Source: Owenia fusiformis (Eukaryota > Annelida > Polychaeta > Sabellida > Oweniidae). From it: 64,000 nt of DNA. The DNA lies in NCBI GenBank assembly GCA_903813345.2, contig CAIIXF020000003.1:22458931-22522930 (forward strand), written 5' to 3'. Below the pieces are notes generated by a model. It made no database searches, was not told the DNA's origin, and saw only the letters and a list, made by a program, of their open reading frames with translations. The stretch's first letter is position 1. The number at the start of each line of letters is the position of its first letter. Shown one piece after another: positions 26,091 to 57,388 of this stretch. The position numbers were made by a program, and so were the translations under genes.

Positions 26091-26969
26091 CTCTCCCACA
26101 TAGCTATACTTTGCTTTGAGTATCATCCTGTATAATCGCGTTCTATTCTCATCATCAAACGGCATGGTACCACTCAACAATATGTATGTGATAACTCCTA
26201 CTGCCCATAAGTCTACTGCACAAGTATATGGCTTGCGCGCCAAAATCTCTGGGGCAATATATTCTGGCGTCCCACAGGTTGTACGCATCATGCCATCACC
26301 AGCTGGACGCGTGGAACTAAGTCCGAAGTCTGTGATCATTATTTTAGAGTCTGAACCCGGATGGTAATATAGCAGGTTTTCCGGTTTTAGATCCCGGTGT
26401 GAGATTCCTAAACTATGGAGATAGCGTAGGCCATCGAGGACCATTCGAAGTACACGGGTCGCATCCCGTTCTGTGAAACTTCCTTTGGCAATTATGCGAT
26501 CAAACAGTTCCCCGCCTGTGGCCAGTTCCATGACCATATAAACTTTGTCTCTGCTCTCAAACACTTCAATAAGTTGAATGATGTACATGTGTTTAACTCT
26601 GCGTAGTACACTAAGCTCTGACTCGAATACCTCTTTACCAAGCATACGATCTATCATCTTAATAGCGTAGGGTTGTTTTGTGATGCGGTGTTCGACCCTT
26701 ACTACCCTACTGAAGCTTCCCCTCCCTATCAATGCCTTGATATCATATTTAGCTGTCACTCTAGGGTCGAACTTCGCCTTGTATTTGGCCACCTTCTTCG
26801 GTGGTCTCTGTACCTCGTTGTTGTGATCATTCTTCCTACGATGAGGGTGATGTTTGTTGGAAGTTGTTTTCCCCTTTTCTGGTTCATGTCCGTGAGGATA
26901 GACAGTTTTCACGACTTGTCCAGTGTTCGGAGGTGTTTCGGGCACCAATTTGGTGCTCACGCAGCCCAT
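26091..26969 (-). CDS. PSKH1: PSKH1 coding exon 1: protein serine kinase H1
   Basis: Encodes residues 1-293 of a CAMK-group Ser/Thr kinase; known PSKH1 sits on Golgi and other membranes and in nuclear speckles. The start MGCVSTKLVPE keeps the N-terminal Gly and Cys used for myristoylation and palmitoylation (human starts MGCGTSK). An in-frame TAG lies 12 nt upstream (26979-26981), fixing this ATG. The linker (about 12-60) is divergent; then KYKAKFDPRVTAKYDIKAL is almost identical to human. Kinase motifs: Gly loop GRGSFSRVV (82-90), AIK Lys104, HRDLKPEN with Asp193, DFG Asp214, TCGTPEYIAPE (231-241), DLWAVGV (253-259). The exon ends YSYVGE at donor GTAAGTAAAG and joins 2846-3214, phase 0. Total 415 residues. 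Expressed alone, no operon. Confidence 0.96.
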
Positions 26970-27372
26970 TTCCAACGACTAGGTGGCAACACAACCGTCT
27001 TCATGCCCTACTATAATACTTGCTGGCACTTTTGGACCGATTATTGATCATCGATCCTGAATATAATCCAATTTATTCCAACTTTACATGAATTCAACTT
27101 CTTTCAAAACAGATTCACTCAGAATGACCGAAGAGCACTCCTTGATTGGATTACATTCATCCGCCGGAAAGTTTTAAAACTTTTTGTCTTCTCGAAAGCT
27201 TGTTAGTGAGCACAACGAAACATTAGATAATATACGATTTTGTTAAGATTGACCGTTTTGAATAACGATGAGATTCAATTAGATTTTGAAATTAATTATG
27301 CTAATTGAGAACTATATTTTGTAAAAGGTCTTGATTGATCACTTGCGTATGGATAAAGAAATATGTCTTCAG

Positions 27373-27396
27373 TCACGTGACAGGAAAGTGACGTCA
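27373..27396. promoter_or_regulatory. E-box/CLEAR plus CRE pair upstream of PSKH1
   Basis: The 10-mer GTCACGTGAC (27372-27381) matches the CLEAR/USF-TFE palindrome, and TGACGTCA (27389-27396) is a perfect CRE. They lie about 400 bp 5' of the PSKH1 ATG. The same pair in the same order occurs upstream of NOB1 (60353-60371). Function is inferred from motif only. Confidence 0.5.
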
Positions 27397-28798
27397 CGAA
27401 AAGTAGTTTCAAAACAGTTCTCAGTGTTTTGTATTGACTTTAGATGGCGCCTCCCTTCAATTAATCCCTTTGCAAACATGAGAAAGTAAAGAGTAAATAG
27501 GAATACTAGAAAAACATGAGATTTATGCAATAACCTTGTAGAGTATTATTGTGATCTCTATACAGATTGAAATATCTTGTGTAAACATCAATATCACGTT
27601 TCATATAAAATTTTGCAAATGTCACATCATTTGGGGTTGAGGGGGAAATGGTTGAACTAGAAAAAAATGATTCTTCAATAATTTAGTCCTGAAGCATATC
27701 AACAATATGTTTCTGATACTGTGGGATTTTCCTGAGAAAGCACCAAGGATTCACATATAGGCAACAAATACAATAATCAAATCTGTATTGTTCACTGACA
27801 AATATTTTGTTCCCTTTCAAAGAATGACAGCGACACCATCTATTGAACTTCTTTACGTTTTCTTCGAAATAATAAACCTACCTGAATGAAAGGTGATAAC
27901 TTTATTGACTTAAATTGTTCAAAGGAATAATGTTGGTCAATGTTTTTGTGTTATCAAATTCTACATTTCTGTTTTTCATTACCAATTTTATAAAATTCTT
28001 GGAGCTGATAAAATACAACTAAACAAAACAAACTTTTCAGAATCACTGTTTTATTTTAAAAACCTGAATAATACACAGATACATGTAACTGCATTATAAC
28101 ATGATAACACAGAGTGAAGCTGCAATATTTACAATTAAAGGGTTGGCAAATTATCCAGACTACATACAATACATATACAGCACAATCAAATGAAATAACA
28201 TTATTTGTATTGTACAATTTTGAATTATTCTTTATCCATGTAGAACATATGAATCAAAATCTGGCACAACCTGGATATTTCATATATCCAATATGGTGCA
28301 ATATTATATCATGAACTATGAACCTCCATTATAAAGGATGTGAAGAAATTTGATCATTTGATTGGTTCGTTAATTAATTAAATCATCCAACAATCAAGTT
28401 GGGGCACCATAACATAATACCAAAATAATCCTGAGGAAATATCTTATTTTGCTATGTTACACCATGAAAAATAAATATGACATATCGACATATTTTAGGA
28501 TGTCACACTGTACAAAATAGATGTCACAAACCAAAGTCTTAAAATTAATAAATGAATCAATCAATCCTATTGATGGGTAGCATCTCCATGACAACTAAAC
28601 TAAAGCAGTTAGAACTACATGTACTTATGATGAATTACAACTTGCATTTAATACAGGCATTTGCAGGGCTTATTGTTTATATACATCATCTCATCTTGTT
28701 TCTGTACAGCCATATTCTAATTATTTAATATATATCTCTCTATTTACAATATTAACATTGGGTTAATAACTTAAATTTGCACATTCAACTAACATTAA

Positions 28799-28872
28799 GG
28801 TGGGCAGTGTAATCTGGCTATATGAACTTTTCACATGTAAATAGACACAAAAGTCATTCTACTCTGCCCACC
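28799..28872. mobile_element. Tiny TTAA-flanked TIR element
   Basis: 74 bp bounded by GGTGGGCAG and CTGCCCACC, flanked by TTAA on both sides (28795-28798 and 28873-28876). TTAA targets are typical of piggyBac and Kolobok. With so short an element a chance palindrome is possible. Confidence 0.55.
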
Positions 28873-29574
28873 TTAAGTTGTTCGAATTAGAATTTTCACT
28901 TACTGTGTGAACAGTGTACACTTTGTTACATACAATATATTATCGCTCATCAGTCTATGTTGTATACCGCACTTTATTTAGTACAGCATCGGTCTAATTC
29001 ATACTTCGTTCAATCTGATTGGTTATTGAAGTTTTCAAAGTAAATTGAAATTGTGATATCAGAAATGTATTGTACTGGTACATGTATTCATTTCTTTTAC
29101 ATTTAATGACACCATAAGGTGAAGAGAAGTCAACAGTTTACTTCAATTATGTCCAGAGGTACTAGAATAGTATTCATTCATTACATACTGTCAGTGTTCC
29201 ACTGGTAACATTCAAATTGTATTGTTAAATAAGATATTTAGCATACACAGTAGAGAATAAAACAGAACTATATAACATGGGTAGTATCCAAGAGGACACA
29301 TTATGACAGTTGATATGTTGCCATACCAACCATTTGCTATGCTTGTTCTGTATTGTCAAAGCTTGGTATTATCAAAACTAGTCGAAATATTGCAAAGAGC
29401 TTTAAATCTTGGAAACTACCCATGTTTACTATAAGAAAAGTGAAACAAGAGCACAAAAATAAGTTCATGTCTTTTAAATAATAAGTAGAATCACATACAC
29501 ACATAATAAATGTAAACTTTAAGTTTGATAATTCAGTAAGGTTCATTAATGCTGAAACTTTCAAATCTGCAATA

Positions 29575-29684
29575 CAGTATAACCTATGAAGTTGAACACC
29601 TCTGCAAGTGGAACACTTCAGTTCTCTTACCCAATTGAACACTTCCCAATGACCAAACGTATTCTACTTACACAAGTTTCACTG
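29575..29684. mobile_element. pogo-like MITE, copy 4
   Basis: Starts CAGTATAACCTATGAAGTTG after TA and ends CACAAGTTTCACTG. The interior contains repeated (G/A)TTGAACAC and AAGTGGAACAC words. Same family as 6198-6350. Confidence 0.6.
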
Positions 29685-30428
29685 TTTGCATCAGATCCCA
29701 GTTTTAGCCATTCCTGTTTTCTTGCTTAAGACATTCAATCAAATATAGTAAATGAGGTGAGAACTTCTTTTGGATGCAAGCTGTTAGTTAGAAGCTAGGC
29801 CTATAAGTGTATCTAGATAAAATACTGATGACCAGGGTTTCCATGCAGGTCCATAGGCCTATTCCTGTACACAGTACTCAGACCTCCATTAACTAATCCT
29901 CAGAAAGTGAAGTCAACTTTCACTTGTCTGACCATCTTAAAAAAACCAAAACGTGTACTTTGAGGTGTACAAGTTATACTATATGTACAGTACTTAGTGT
30001 ATTTAAAGTGTATTACATGTTTTCTAGTCTGTATAGACTTTCTAATTTACTGCACATCCTCATGTACTCGATTACATACATTTCTGACTACATGACAGAA
30101 CCAATCAATATGTCAAATTAAACATTTGTGCTTAGATTACTATCAATGTCACCTGTTAAATATATACACACCCACTAGTGTTACATGATTTTAGCATTCG
30201 GCTAAGATGCTAACGAGAAGTCTAAGTTCAAGGGGAAACTCCCGAGTAAAACCTACGGAAGGTATTTAAACAGAGGCATTCTGGCCTACACCTGAATTCA
30301 CTGTACATTACTCTATAAGCAGATAAAAATCCTGAAAATTGTCCATAGCTCAAGCCTGTTTAAGCCCAAACTAAAGATTTTAATATTGGGGGACTCCTTT
30401 CTGAAATCTTCCACATTGAAGATTAGTA

Positions 30429-49740
<19,312 letters not shown>

Positions 49741-49907
49741 CTTGATAGCAGCTTCTGAAATACAATAACACACAGGTACATTATAGTAGGGAGGGGGAGG
49801 TACAATGTAGTATAAATGCACTCTAATATGCCTTATGTCTTTCAGGTACCTGCTTGATAGACCCCTGAATATACCATATGCACCTTCAGCTTAATATTTA
49901 TAATAAT

Positions 49908-50112
49908 CAGTGATCTCCCCAGCATTGAAGCAAGTGGGCCATCACCCACCTGAGATTTTGAAAATAGGCTTGCACCCACCTGAAAATCAATTTGCACCCT
50001 CTTTAAAATGAGGAAAATCATGAAAAATGGGCATAATTTTACCAATTTTGGTCTGAATTGAGAAAATGAGAATTATGCAACCATTTGAGAAAAACTCCTG
50101 AGCAGAACACTG
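49908..50112. mobile_element. CAGTG-ended element with 5-bp TSD
   Basis: 205 bp. Starts CAGTGATCTCCCCAGCA and ends GAGCAGAACACTG; ATAAT on both sides (49903-49907 and 50113-50117). Related degenerate copies: 31327-31537 and 53764-53964; shared ends with 56276-56491. CAGTG ends with 5-bp duplications fit hAT-like families that make 5-bp duplications. Confidence 0.75.
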
Positions 50113-50225
50113 ATAATATAACAGGTTATTGTCCTATACTTACCTTGTCATAAAATATTCTCATCGGTCTATGAGAGTGTAATATTGACATATTATCGGT
50201 GATATGTTATCATGTAGTTGAGCTA

Positions 50226-50837
50226 GGTAACTGGTCAACTCGTACCCAAGACAACTCGTACCCAAGACAACTCATACCCAAGTATATATTTTTGACTGGG
50301 CATGTGAATAGATATACATATTATAATTGTAACATACTGTTCAGAATAGTTTAAAGTTTGAAGAAGAATTTTCGGAAGAAATTGATTTAATTTTGTGACA
50401 TTTTGAGCTGAGTGTCAATTTATATTGACTATTATTTTATATTGGTCACAGATTCAGGATGTTCGAGTGAAGAGACATATGTTTATTCCACATATTCATA
50501 ATCATTTTTCAAAATATTGTATGTTTATGAGTGTTTGGAACAAGTGTCAGATCAAATGTTGTAATTATATTTATTTGTATATATGTTTGACAAAAAAATG
50601 TTGTGAACAAGCGCTTCAAGCACTTCTTTTATTTAATAAAAAAATGCTTTACTGATCCATTGAGAAAAAATGTCGTCTAAATTCAAAATAATATTGAGGC
50701 TTATTTGATTCACATTACAACCTGAAAGCATTACAAACTCAATTTTTTCCCCAATGTGCACCCATTATACTGAAAATAATCTTGGGTACGAGTTGTCTTG
50801 GGTACGAGTTGTCTTGGGTACGAGTTGACTAGGAAGC
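50226..50837. mobile_element. Foldback element with 16-bp tandem-repeat TIRs, copy 2
   Basis: 612 bp, flanked by GTTGAGCTA (50217-50225 and 50838-50846). The left arm starts GGTAACTGG and has three units of ACAACTCGTACCCAAG; the right arm has three inverted units and ends CTAGGAAGC. It differs from 13823-14739 by a consistent G to T in the unit (CGGACC against CGTACC) on both arms. The interior is unrelated AT-rich DNA with a 76-codon ORF (50425-50655) of no recognised family. Confidence 0.85.
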
Positions 50838-51132
50838 GTTGAGCTACACACACTTAATGGCCACTATACATACATGATATTTTGAGTTGCATAAAAACAC
50901 TCTACTATACATTTGCATTTGGTGTTCATGAGCTACCCATTTGGCTTATCAGTAATGATTACGTTATTTGTTTTTATTTGTCTGTTACTTGTTAATGGTT
51001 TATGGGATGACTGTTAGATGTCAATAAGGTACTTTCAAAAATATACTTAACAATTCAATCATACAAACAGAGTATCTTATGCATTTCTAGGGGTTAGGTT
51101 AGTAGAGTGAACAAGACACACAGTGATAAATA

Positions 51133-52889
51133 TCGCACTTTGAAGAGCAAACTGGTCTACCATGCAATTAACCCAGCATGGCCAAAACCTAATCAGACCT
51201 TGGCACTAGTCTGCTCTTGCATCTGTAAACATTTCAAGTTGACAAGGTTAGCGGTTTTCCTGCAATTTTGATGACAAGAATTTATTTGTAGTCTTGAACT
51301 TTGGGAAAATTTAGATAACATTGTTTGTGACCTAATTTGATGACCTTCGACCTTGAAAATTTCACTTTTTCAGACCTCAGTAGGTGTTTTGTAATTAAGC
51401 TGACCTAAATTTAAATCCAAAATATCAATTTAGAAAATCAACTTTTTTGACCTTTTGAACGTCACTGAAGGTGAACGAAAGGTCAAATCTGAAATCTAAG
51501 GTCAGATTTGAACTTCTGAGAACTTGTAGATGTTTTTAAAAAAAAATTTGGTCAATTTGGAGCAAGTTGAAAAATTCAAAATGGCCGCCAAATTGAAAAA
51601 TTCAAAATGGCCACCATGTCATTCAGCCAGCATACCCAATACCTAATCAGATCTAGGCAATAGTCTGTTCTTGCATCTGTAAAAATTTCAAGTTGAACGG
51701 ATAAGTGGTTTTCCTGGAATTTTGATGACAAGATTTGTTGAAAAATTCAAAATGGCCGCCACATAGTTTACCCAGCATGCCCTTAACCTAATCAGATCTT
51801 GGCACTAGTCTGCTATTGCATGTGTAAAAATTTCAAGTTGAACAGGTTAGCGGTTTTCTTGGAATTTTGATGACAAGAATTGATTTGTAGTCTCAAACTT
51901 TGAGAAACTTGGATAACATAATTTGTGACCTAGTTTAATGACCCTGACCTTCGACCTTGAAAATTTCACTTTTTCAGACATCAGTAGGTCTTTTGTAATT
52001 AAGCTGACCTAAATTTAAATCCAAAATATCAATTTAGATAATCAACTTCAGTGACCATTTCAAGGTCACTGAAGGTGAATGAAAGGTCAAATCTGTGACC
52101 TAGTTTAATGACCTTGACCTTCGACCTTGAAAATTTCACTTTTTCAGACCTCAGTAGGTGTTTTGTAATTAAGCTGACCTAAATTTAAATCCAAAATATC
52201 AATTTAGAAAATCAACTTTTTTGACCTTTTGAAGGTCACTGAAGGTGAACGAAAGGTCAAATCTGAAATCTAAGGTCAGATTTGAACTTCTGAGAACTTG
52301 TAGATGTTTTTTTAAAAAAAATTGGGTCAATTTGGAGCAAGTTGAAAAATTCAAAATGGCCGCCAAATTGAAAAATTCAAAATGGCCACCATGTCATTCA
52401 GCCAGCATACCCAAAACCTAATCAGATCTTGGCTATAGTCTGCTCTTGCATCTGTAAAAATTTCAAGTTGAACGGATAAGTGGTTTTCCTGGAATTTTGA
52501 TGACAAGATTTGTTGAAAAATTCAAAATGGCCGCCACGTAATTCAGCCAGCATACCCAAAACCTAATCAGATCTTGGCTATAGTCTGCTCTTGCATCTGT
52601 AAAAATTTCAAGTTGAACGGATAAGAGGTTTTCCTGGAATTTTGATGACAAGATTTGTTGAAAAATTCAAAATGGCCGCCACGTAGTTTACCCAGCATGC
52701 CCTTAACCTAATCAGATCTTGGTACTAGTCTGCTCTTGCATCTGTAAAAATTTCAAGTTGAACAGGTAAGCAGTTATCCTGGAAATTTGATGACAAGATT
52801 TGGTTTATGTGCCGCCCGCACGCCCGCACGACCGCACGCCCGCCCAACAGCACAAGACGACGACAATATAGCACTTTTTCAAAGTGCGA
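51133..52889. mobile_element. TA-flanked composite element with internal 144-bp and ~270-bp repeats
   Basis: Ends TCGCACTTTGAA and its inverse TTCAAAGTGCGA, flanked by TA. Inside, one unit (start near 51168, 51618, 51762, 52396, 52540 and 52684; spacing 144 bp where tandem) contains CCAGCAT(A/G)CCC, CCTAATCAGATCTTGGC, CTTGCATCTGTAAAAATTTC and TTCAAAATGGCCGCCA. Another (near 51324, 51924 and 52095) contains GACCTTCGACCTTGAAAATT and AAGGTCACTGAAGGTGAA. The right end has a GC-rich CGCCCGCACG minisatellite (about 52810-52845). Non-coding. Confidence 0.75.
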
Positions 52890-53264
52890 TAAAAAAGTCA
52901 AACTGGATGCTATTTTTCAAATTGGCTGCCTTATTAGGTAAATGATCAGAATATAAAGGATCCATTGGGCCCCTGTGCTCACAAGTGAACTGTTGCCAAC
53001 TGACATAAACATTGGCAATGGTATTATAATGTAATACCATCCTGGTCATCTTTTTTTCATATGGATTAAATAATTCAATGTTAACATTAAGAAATCAGAA
53101 AGTTTAGAAAATTGCATTTTTGACAATTGTACAAAAGATACCTAAAATGAAAAGTACTATTCACCCATATTGCAACACCATTAATCTATACTAGCAACAC
53201 TGAAAAATCAAGAAGATATACCAAAGTATAGGTTTGAAATCTGACTTTTCTTTTTGATGTCATA

Positions 53265-53440
53265 CAGTGAAACATGTAATTCAGTCGAGCAGTTCTAGAA
53301 GTGGAACCCCTCTGTGAGCGGAACACTTTTCCAAGTCCCCAAACCAACTGACGTAAAGCGAAAATCTGTAAGTGGAACGCCTCCCAAATTGAACACTTTT
53401 TAGAAGTACCAAAGGTTTTCCATATAGACAGGTTCTACTG
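53265..53440. mobile_element. pogo-like MITE, copy 6
   Basis: TA-flanked; starts CAGTGAAACATGTAATTCAG and ends AGACAGGTTCTACTG. The interior has GAAGTGGAACCCCTCTG and AATTGAACACTTTTT. Right end identical in 11 bases to 6198-6350. Confidence 0.65.
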
Positions 53441-53763
53441 TATTTGAACTCTATACTTATGTCTATTACTCTATGTCTATAATTTTCTGCTTCTAGTTAT
53501 TTTCTTGTATTCTATTTCGAAGGCATCCATTAAGAACATTATTGCAAAATTAGATGTTTTGCATTTTTTGTGTCATTTTTTATGATGTAATATTTTCATT
53601 CTCACCTGTGTTCTATAAGTGTCAGCTAACAGGTACGTATCTTTGATTGTTTACAACTCTTTTACATGGTAACCATGTATACCAAGATTTTTAGTTGTGG
53701 TCAATTGTACAACCTGAAAATATTAAAAACAAATACGTTATATGATATATACGAATCAGATTC

Positions 53764-53964
53764 CAGTGATCTCCCCAGCATTAAAGCAAGTTGGCACCTG
53801 AGATTTTAAAAATATGCTTGCACCCACCTGAAAATCCATTTGCACCCATAGCTTGAAATTGAGAAAAAATCATGAAAAATTTGCATATTTTGACCAATTT
53901 TGATCTGAATTGTGAAAATAAGAATTTTGCACCCACTTGAGAAAAAATCCTGCGGAGAACATTG
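53764..53964. repeat. CAGTG-family repeat, degenerate copy
   Basis: Starts CAGTGATCTCCCCAGCATT and shares TTGCACCCACCTGAAAATC and AATCATGAAAAAT with 49908-50112. Ends AGAACATTG. Target duplication not kept. Confidence 0.7.
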
Positions 53965-54300
53965 GACCATTCCTTGTTATTTCATAAGTAGTAGATATCA
54001 AATTATGCATGTCACGTGTCTTCAATGTAATCAAATGTGTAGTTGTGATAGAACAGTTGTTTAAAGATGCAATTTAAATCTTCCGCAATAAATCACGATA
54101 TGATGAGAGAAGTGTATGAGGTCAGCTCAGCTCAGCGTTGCTATCATTATTTGATTGTTGTCACCTTTTCTCATCATTTAACAAATCTGTATGGTTCATC
54201 TTCAATCATTTCGCACAGAGTGTATATGCTCTACATGGCATTAAAACAACAAGTGAAACGCAGTTGAGATTATTTGTAAGAAAGAGTTTGCACTCAGTTG

Positions 54301-54535
54301 CATCCTTTTAAGCAGGTGTACAGAATCCGTACCTCCTTCTTTCCCCTGCTATAACCAATTTGGGAGCGCCCGATTAAACTGAATCACGTGTAATGACTTA
54401 GACATGATTTCTGTCACAGTGTTGCGACAGCCAATCAGATTGCGAGTTCTTAATCGGGGAAATGCTAACTGCTTATCACAGGAGGTAAAAAGAAAGAATA
54501 TATTCTGGATTTTGAAGCCCTGTGATCGGAGGATG
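54301..54535. mobile_element. 8-bp-TSD MITE, copy 2
   Basis: 235 bp from CATCCTTTTAAGCAGGTG to TGTGATCGGAGGATG, flanked by CTCAGTTG (9 bp with the preceding A). Opposite orientation to 19914-20134, with which it shares CAGAATCCGTACCTCC, CTGCTATAACCAATTTGG and CAATCAGATTGCGAGTTC (last two words as read here). Confidence 0.85.
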
Positions 54536-54612
54536 ACTCAGTTGAGAATACAAGAATTGCTTAACACTCAACTGAATATACAAGAATTACTGCACTCAAT
54601 TGAGAATACTGT
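54536..54612. repeat. Short tandem repeats next to MITE copy 2
   Basis: Repeated ACTCA(A/G)(T/C)TGA(G/A)(A/T)ATAC and ACAAGAATT(G/A)CT words, period about 30 bp. The MITE target site CTCAGTTG is itself such a word. Confidence 0.6.
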
Positions 54613-56275
54613 GTAGTGAAGAATAACTTTGCACTCAGTTTAGAATCTTGACAGTTTTGTTTTACTTCAGGCTCAAGGGCTATTGTGAAATGTAATCTTC
54701 ACATATGTATTTGCATGTTATGTTCTATTTCAAGGTTTTTGAATTATGAGTACCTTATTAAACAAATATTATTGTTAATCAATAAATAAAAAAAACAGAA
54801 TAGTTTTATCTATCTAAAGTATTGTCAGAATCTTATCCATTTCTCACCCCTTTAACAGTTTAAAAATGAGTGCAAAGGGATTTTCAACATGACCAACTGA
54901 CTTCATTAAATAAACGTGTATGTAGAATACCTCCATAAGTAGAACGCTAATTCAAAGTCATGATGACATTGCAAATCTTCATCCCTAGTTCAGAGAACTT
55001 TCTAACACAGAAATTTATAGCGATTCCCCCGAACTCTTAAGTGGCATATTAATGTATGAAATGAACATGTTAGAAGGGATAGCACATAAGGCGTTGACAA
55101 TTTTACAGAATTGATTATTTTGAACAAACCAGGAAGTCAAATTGTTTTCACTATACATGTATGTTGTATTGTATGATTTATTTTTGTTTACCTACCAATG
55201 CAGGTGAACAATCAATACCACTAAGGTAAATAAGACACTAGACAGTATATCCCATATTGTCTTGGGTCTTAAATACATACAAGTACCATACAAGTGCATG
55301 TCTAAACTAAAAGGACAGAACTAGAAGCCCCTCTATAAAGGGAGCTCTGACAGATACACCAAGTCACACCAAATCATTTTGCATAAGTTGTGGACCACTC
55401 CATTAAACACCCTGTTATATGTTCATTATTCAGTACTATTCCACCACCTAGTAAGACCATGTGGTGAGAAACGTGTTTATTTGGGTGAAATTAACCTTGT
55501 AAGACTTCAAAGCAATATATCATGTCATAGAGATATGATATGATGCTTTCCTAGTTGGCAAATGGTAGATAACAGAATTAACATAACATAGATCATATAA
55601 TAACTTGATTTTGTATGTTGAAGAACTGCAGTTCTTAAAATATGAGATGTCTTATTTTTGTTACATTTGGCCATCTGACGCCTCTGTCTGGAGCCTATTA
55701 CCCTTCTATTATGTCTTCCATAAATGATTCAAAAACCAATCAACTGGGCTTAATTATACATGATAGGGGAGTTAACGTTTTATAGCCAAAATGTCAATAA
55801 TAATACCAATAAGGTCAATAAGATATTATGAGGGGCCCATGACTTCATATGAGATCGATGAAAAACAGTACAAAAATATTTGATATTCATCTAATCCCTC
55901 TTCATATTTCAAAAGCAAACATTTAATCAATTTCTGACCATGATTTTCTTAGACCCCTAATAGACTGTCTGAGAAATAATATGCCATAGCAGTATAAATA
56001 TTGAAACATGTTTACACTAGTGACTGAAATTGTTCTCATCAAGGGTATGTACAGTGTCAACAGTTGGGACTATAATGTTTTGGCGGATCACAAGACTTAT
56101 ATAGATATATGTATATACATAATGTATACTGAATCAATTTAAAAACAAAGCCTGGTCCAAGAAATTTTACCCTGAAACCCATCAGCTAACCCCACTAACC
56201 TTCAACTCTTACAAATCATTTGGAGCTTTCATGGCCTTTAATCATAGATAGTGGGACGTTCTACTGTAAGCTCAT

Positions 56276-56491
56276 CAGTGTTCTCCCCAAAAAAAACTTT
56301 CAACTGGGTGCAAGATTTCAAGTCTGAAAAAATCAGCACTTGCTACGCTCACAATATCTCAGTGTAGGTGCTTACTTCACTCATTTTTCAAATCAGAAGT
56401 TGAAGTGCAGATTCCAACTGGGTGCCAACTGGGGGGCCTTTGGTTTCAAGTAGGGGGAGCCCCCGGTAAAAGTGACATGGGGAGATCACTG
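56276..56491. mobile_element. CAGTG-ended element with 5-bp TSD
   Basis: 216 bp from CAGTGTTCTCCCC to GGGGAGATCACTG, flanked by CTCAT (56271-56275 and 56492-56496). Contains CAACTGGGTGC twice. Ends resemble 49908-50112. Confidence 0.75.
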
Positions 56492-57388
56492 CTCATTATA
56501 TACATTAGGTTATGTAAGTAAAATTACCATTCCATTTCTTCATGGCTATTGCGCATTTGTCTCACGATCCAATTGGTCCATTCGTGAAAATAACCCTGAG
56601 TGTGTATTGTACCGTTTTATGAATTATGCGATGGTCTTACATTTGCAGTATTATCTGGTCAGAATAGCAAAATAGAGGTATCAATAACTTTTTCCTATTA
56701 TCATTTAGGGTGTTATGTTAGGCTTGTATGACTGCCAAAATTGGATAATCATGATACTATGTTCATAACTAAAAAATATCAATATTTTTTTTAAATTGCT
56801 TTCATGTCCTCTTGATATGCTGGAAATGTAGTCATGAATATTTGAAAAAAAATTCACAATTATTGACAAAGAAACTATGTTCAACTTCTATAGCTAGAAA
56901 CTATATAAACATGCCATACTTGAAGTCAATAATATAATAGATTCAAGATCAGAAATTAAAAGTGCAATGGATTGTTATATACCGTAGATAAATATGGTAA
57001 CATAAACCTGTAGACACGAAAATGTCACTATCAGTAAATGAGGTCAAAATCCACTCAGTTAGTTATGAACTTATTAAATGCAGTTTGAATCACTGGTCAG
57101 GTGGGGAGAAGAGTGTCAGAAAATAGGTTATTTCATGAGATAGCAAGAATATTGCTTTGGCACTGTGGCATTCATAGCCTAACTATCTCTTGAGGGAGGT
57201 TGTTACTCCTCTCAAGCATTTGATAAGGAAGAACTCTGGTCAATAATATGTGGCTTACGTTCACTCCACGAAAAATCTTTCCTGGGATTTAATAATCTAT
57301 ACATATAATGTGTTATATTGTGTTCTAATCTATTTACCACATCATTTTAAAGAATACTTATTATGTAACTAAATATATGGTCATATGG

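Larger units (their letters stand above)
26970..30428. other. Interval between PSKH1 start and WWP2-like stop
   Basis: Contains the 5' side of PSKH1 (promoter candidate at 27373-27396) and the 3' UTR or downstream flank of the ligase gene, both transcribed on the minus strand. A TTAA-flanked mini-element lies at 28799-28872 and a pogo-like MITE at 29575-29684. A minus-strand AATAAA at 28973-28978 could end the ligase transcript, giving a ~1.45 kb 3' UTR; this is a guess. No coding exon recognised. Confidence 0.5.

Noticed and set aside
26970-26975. Two extra codons (TTG GAA) upstream of PSKH1 ATG as an alternative start
   Set aside because: The N-terminal MGC needed for lipid modification and conserved with human begins at 26969; the upstream codon is TTG and an in-frame TAG lies just before it.
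51133-52889. Regularly spaced repeats considered as CRISPR-like
   Set aside because: The spacing regions are themselves repeats, units are 144-270 bp, and the genome is animal.
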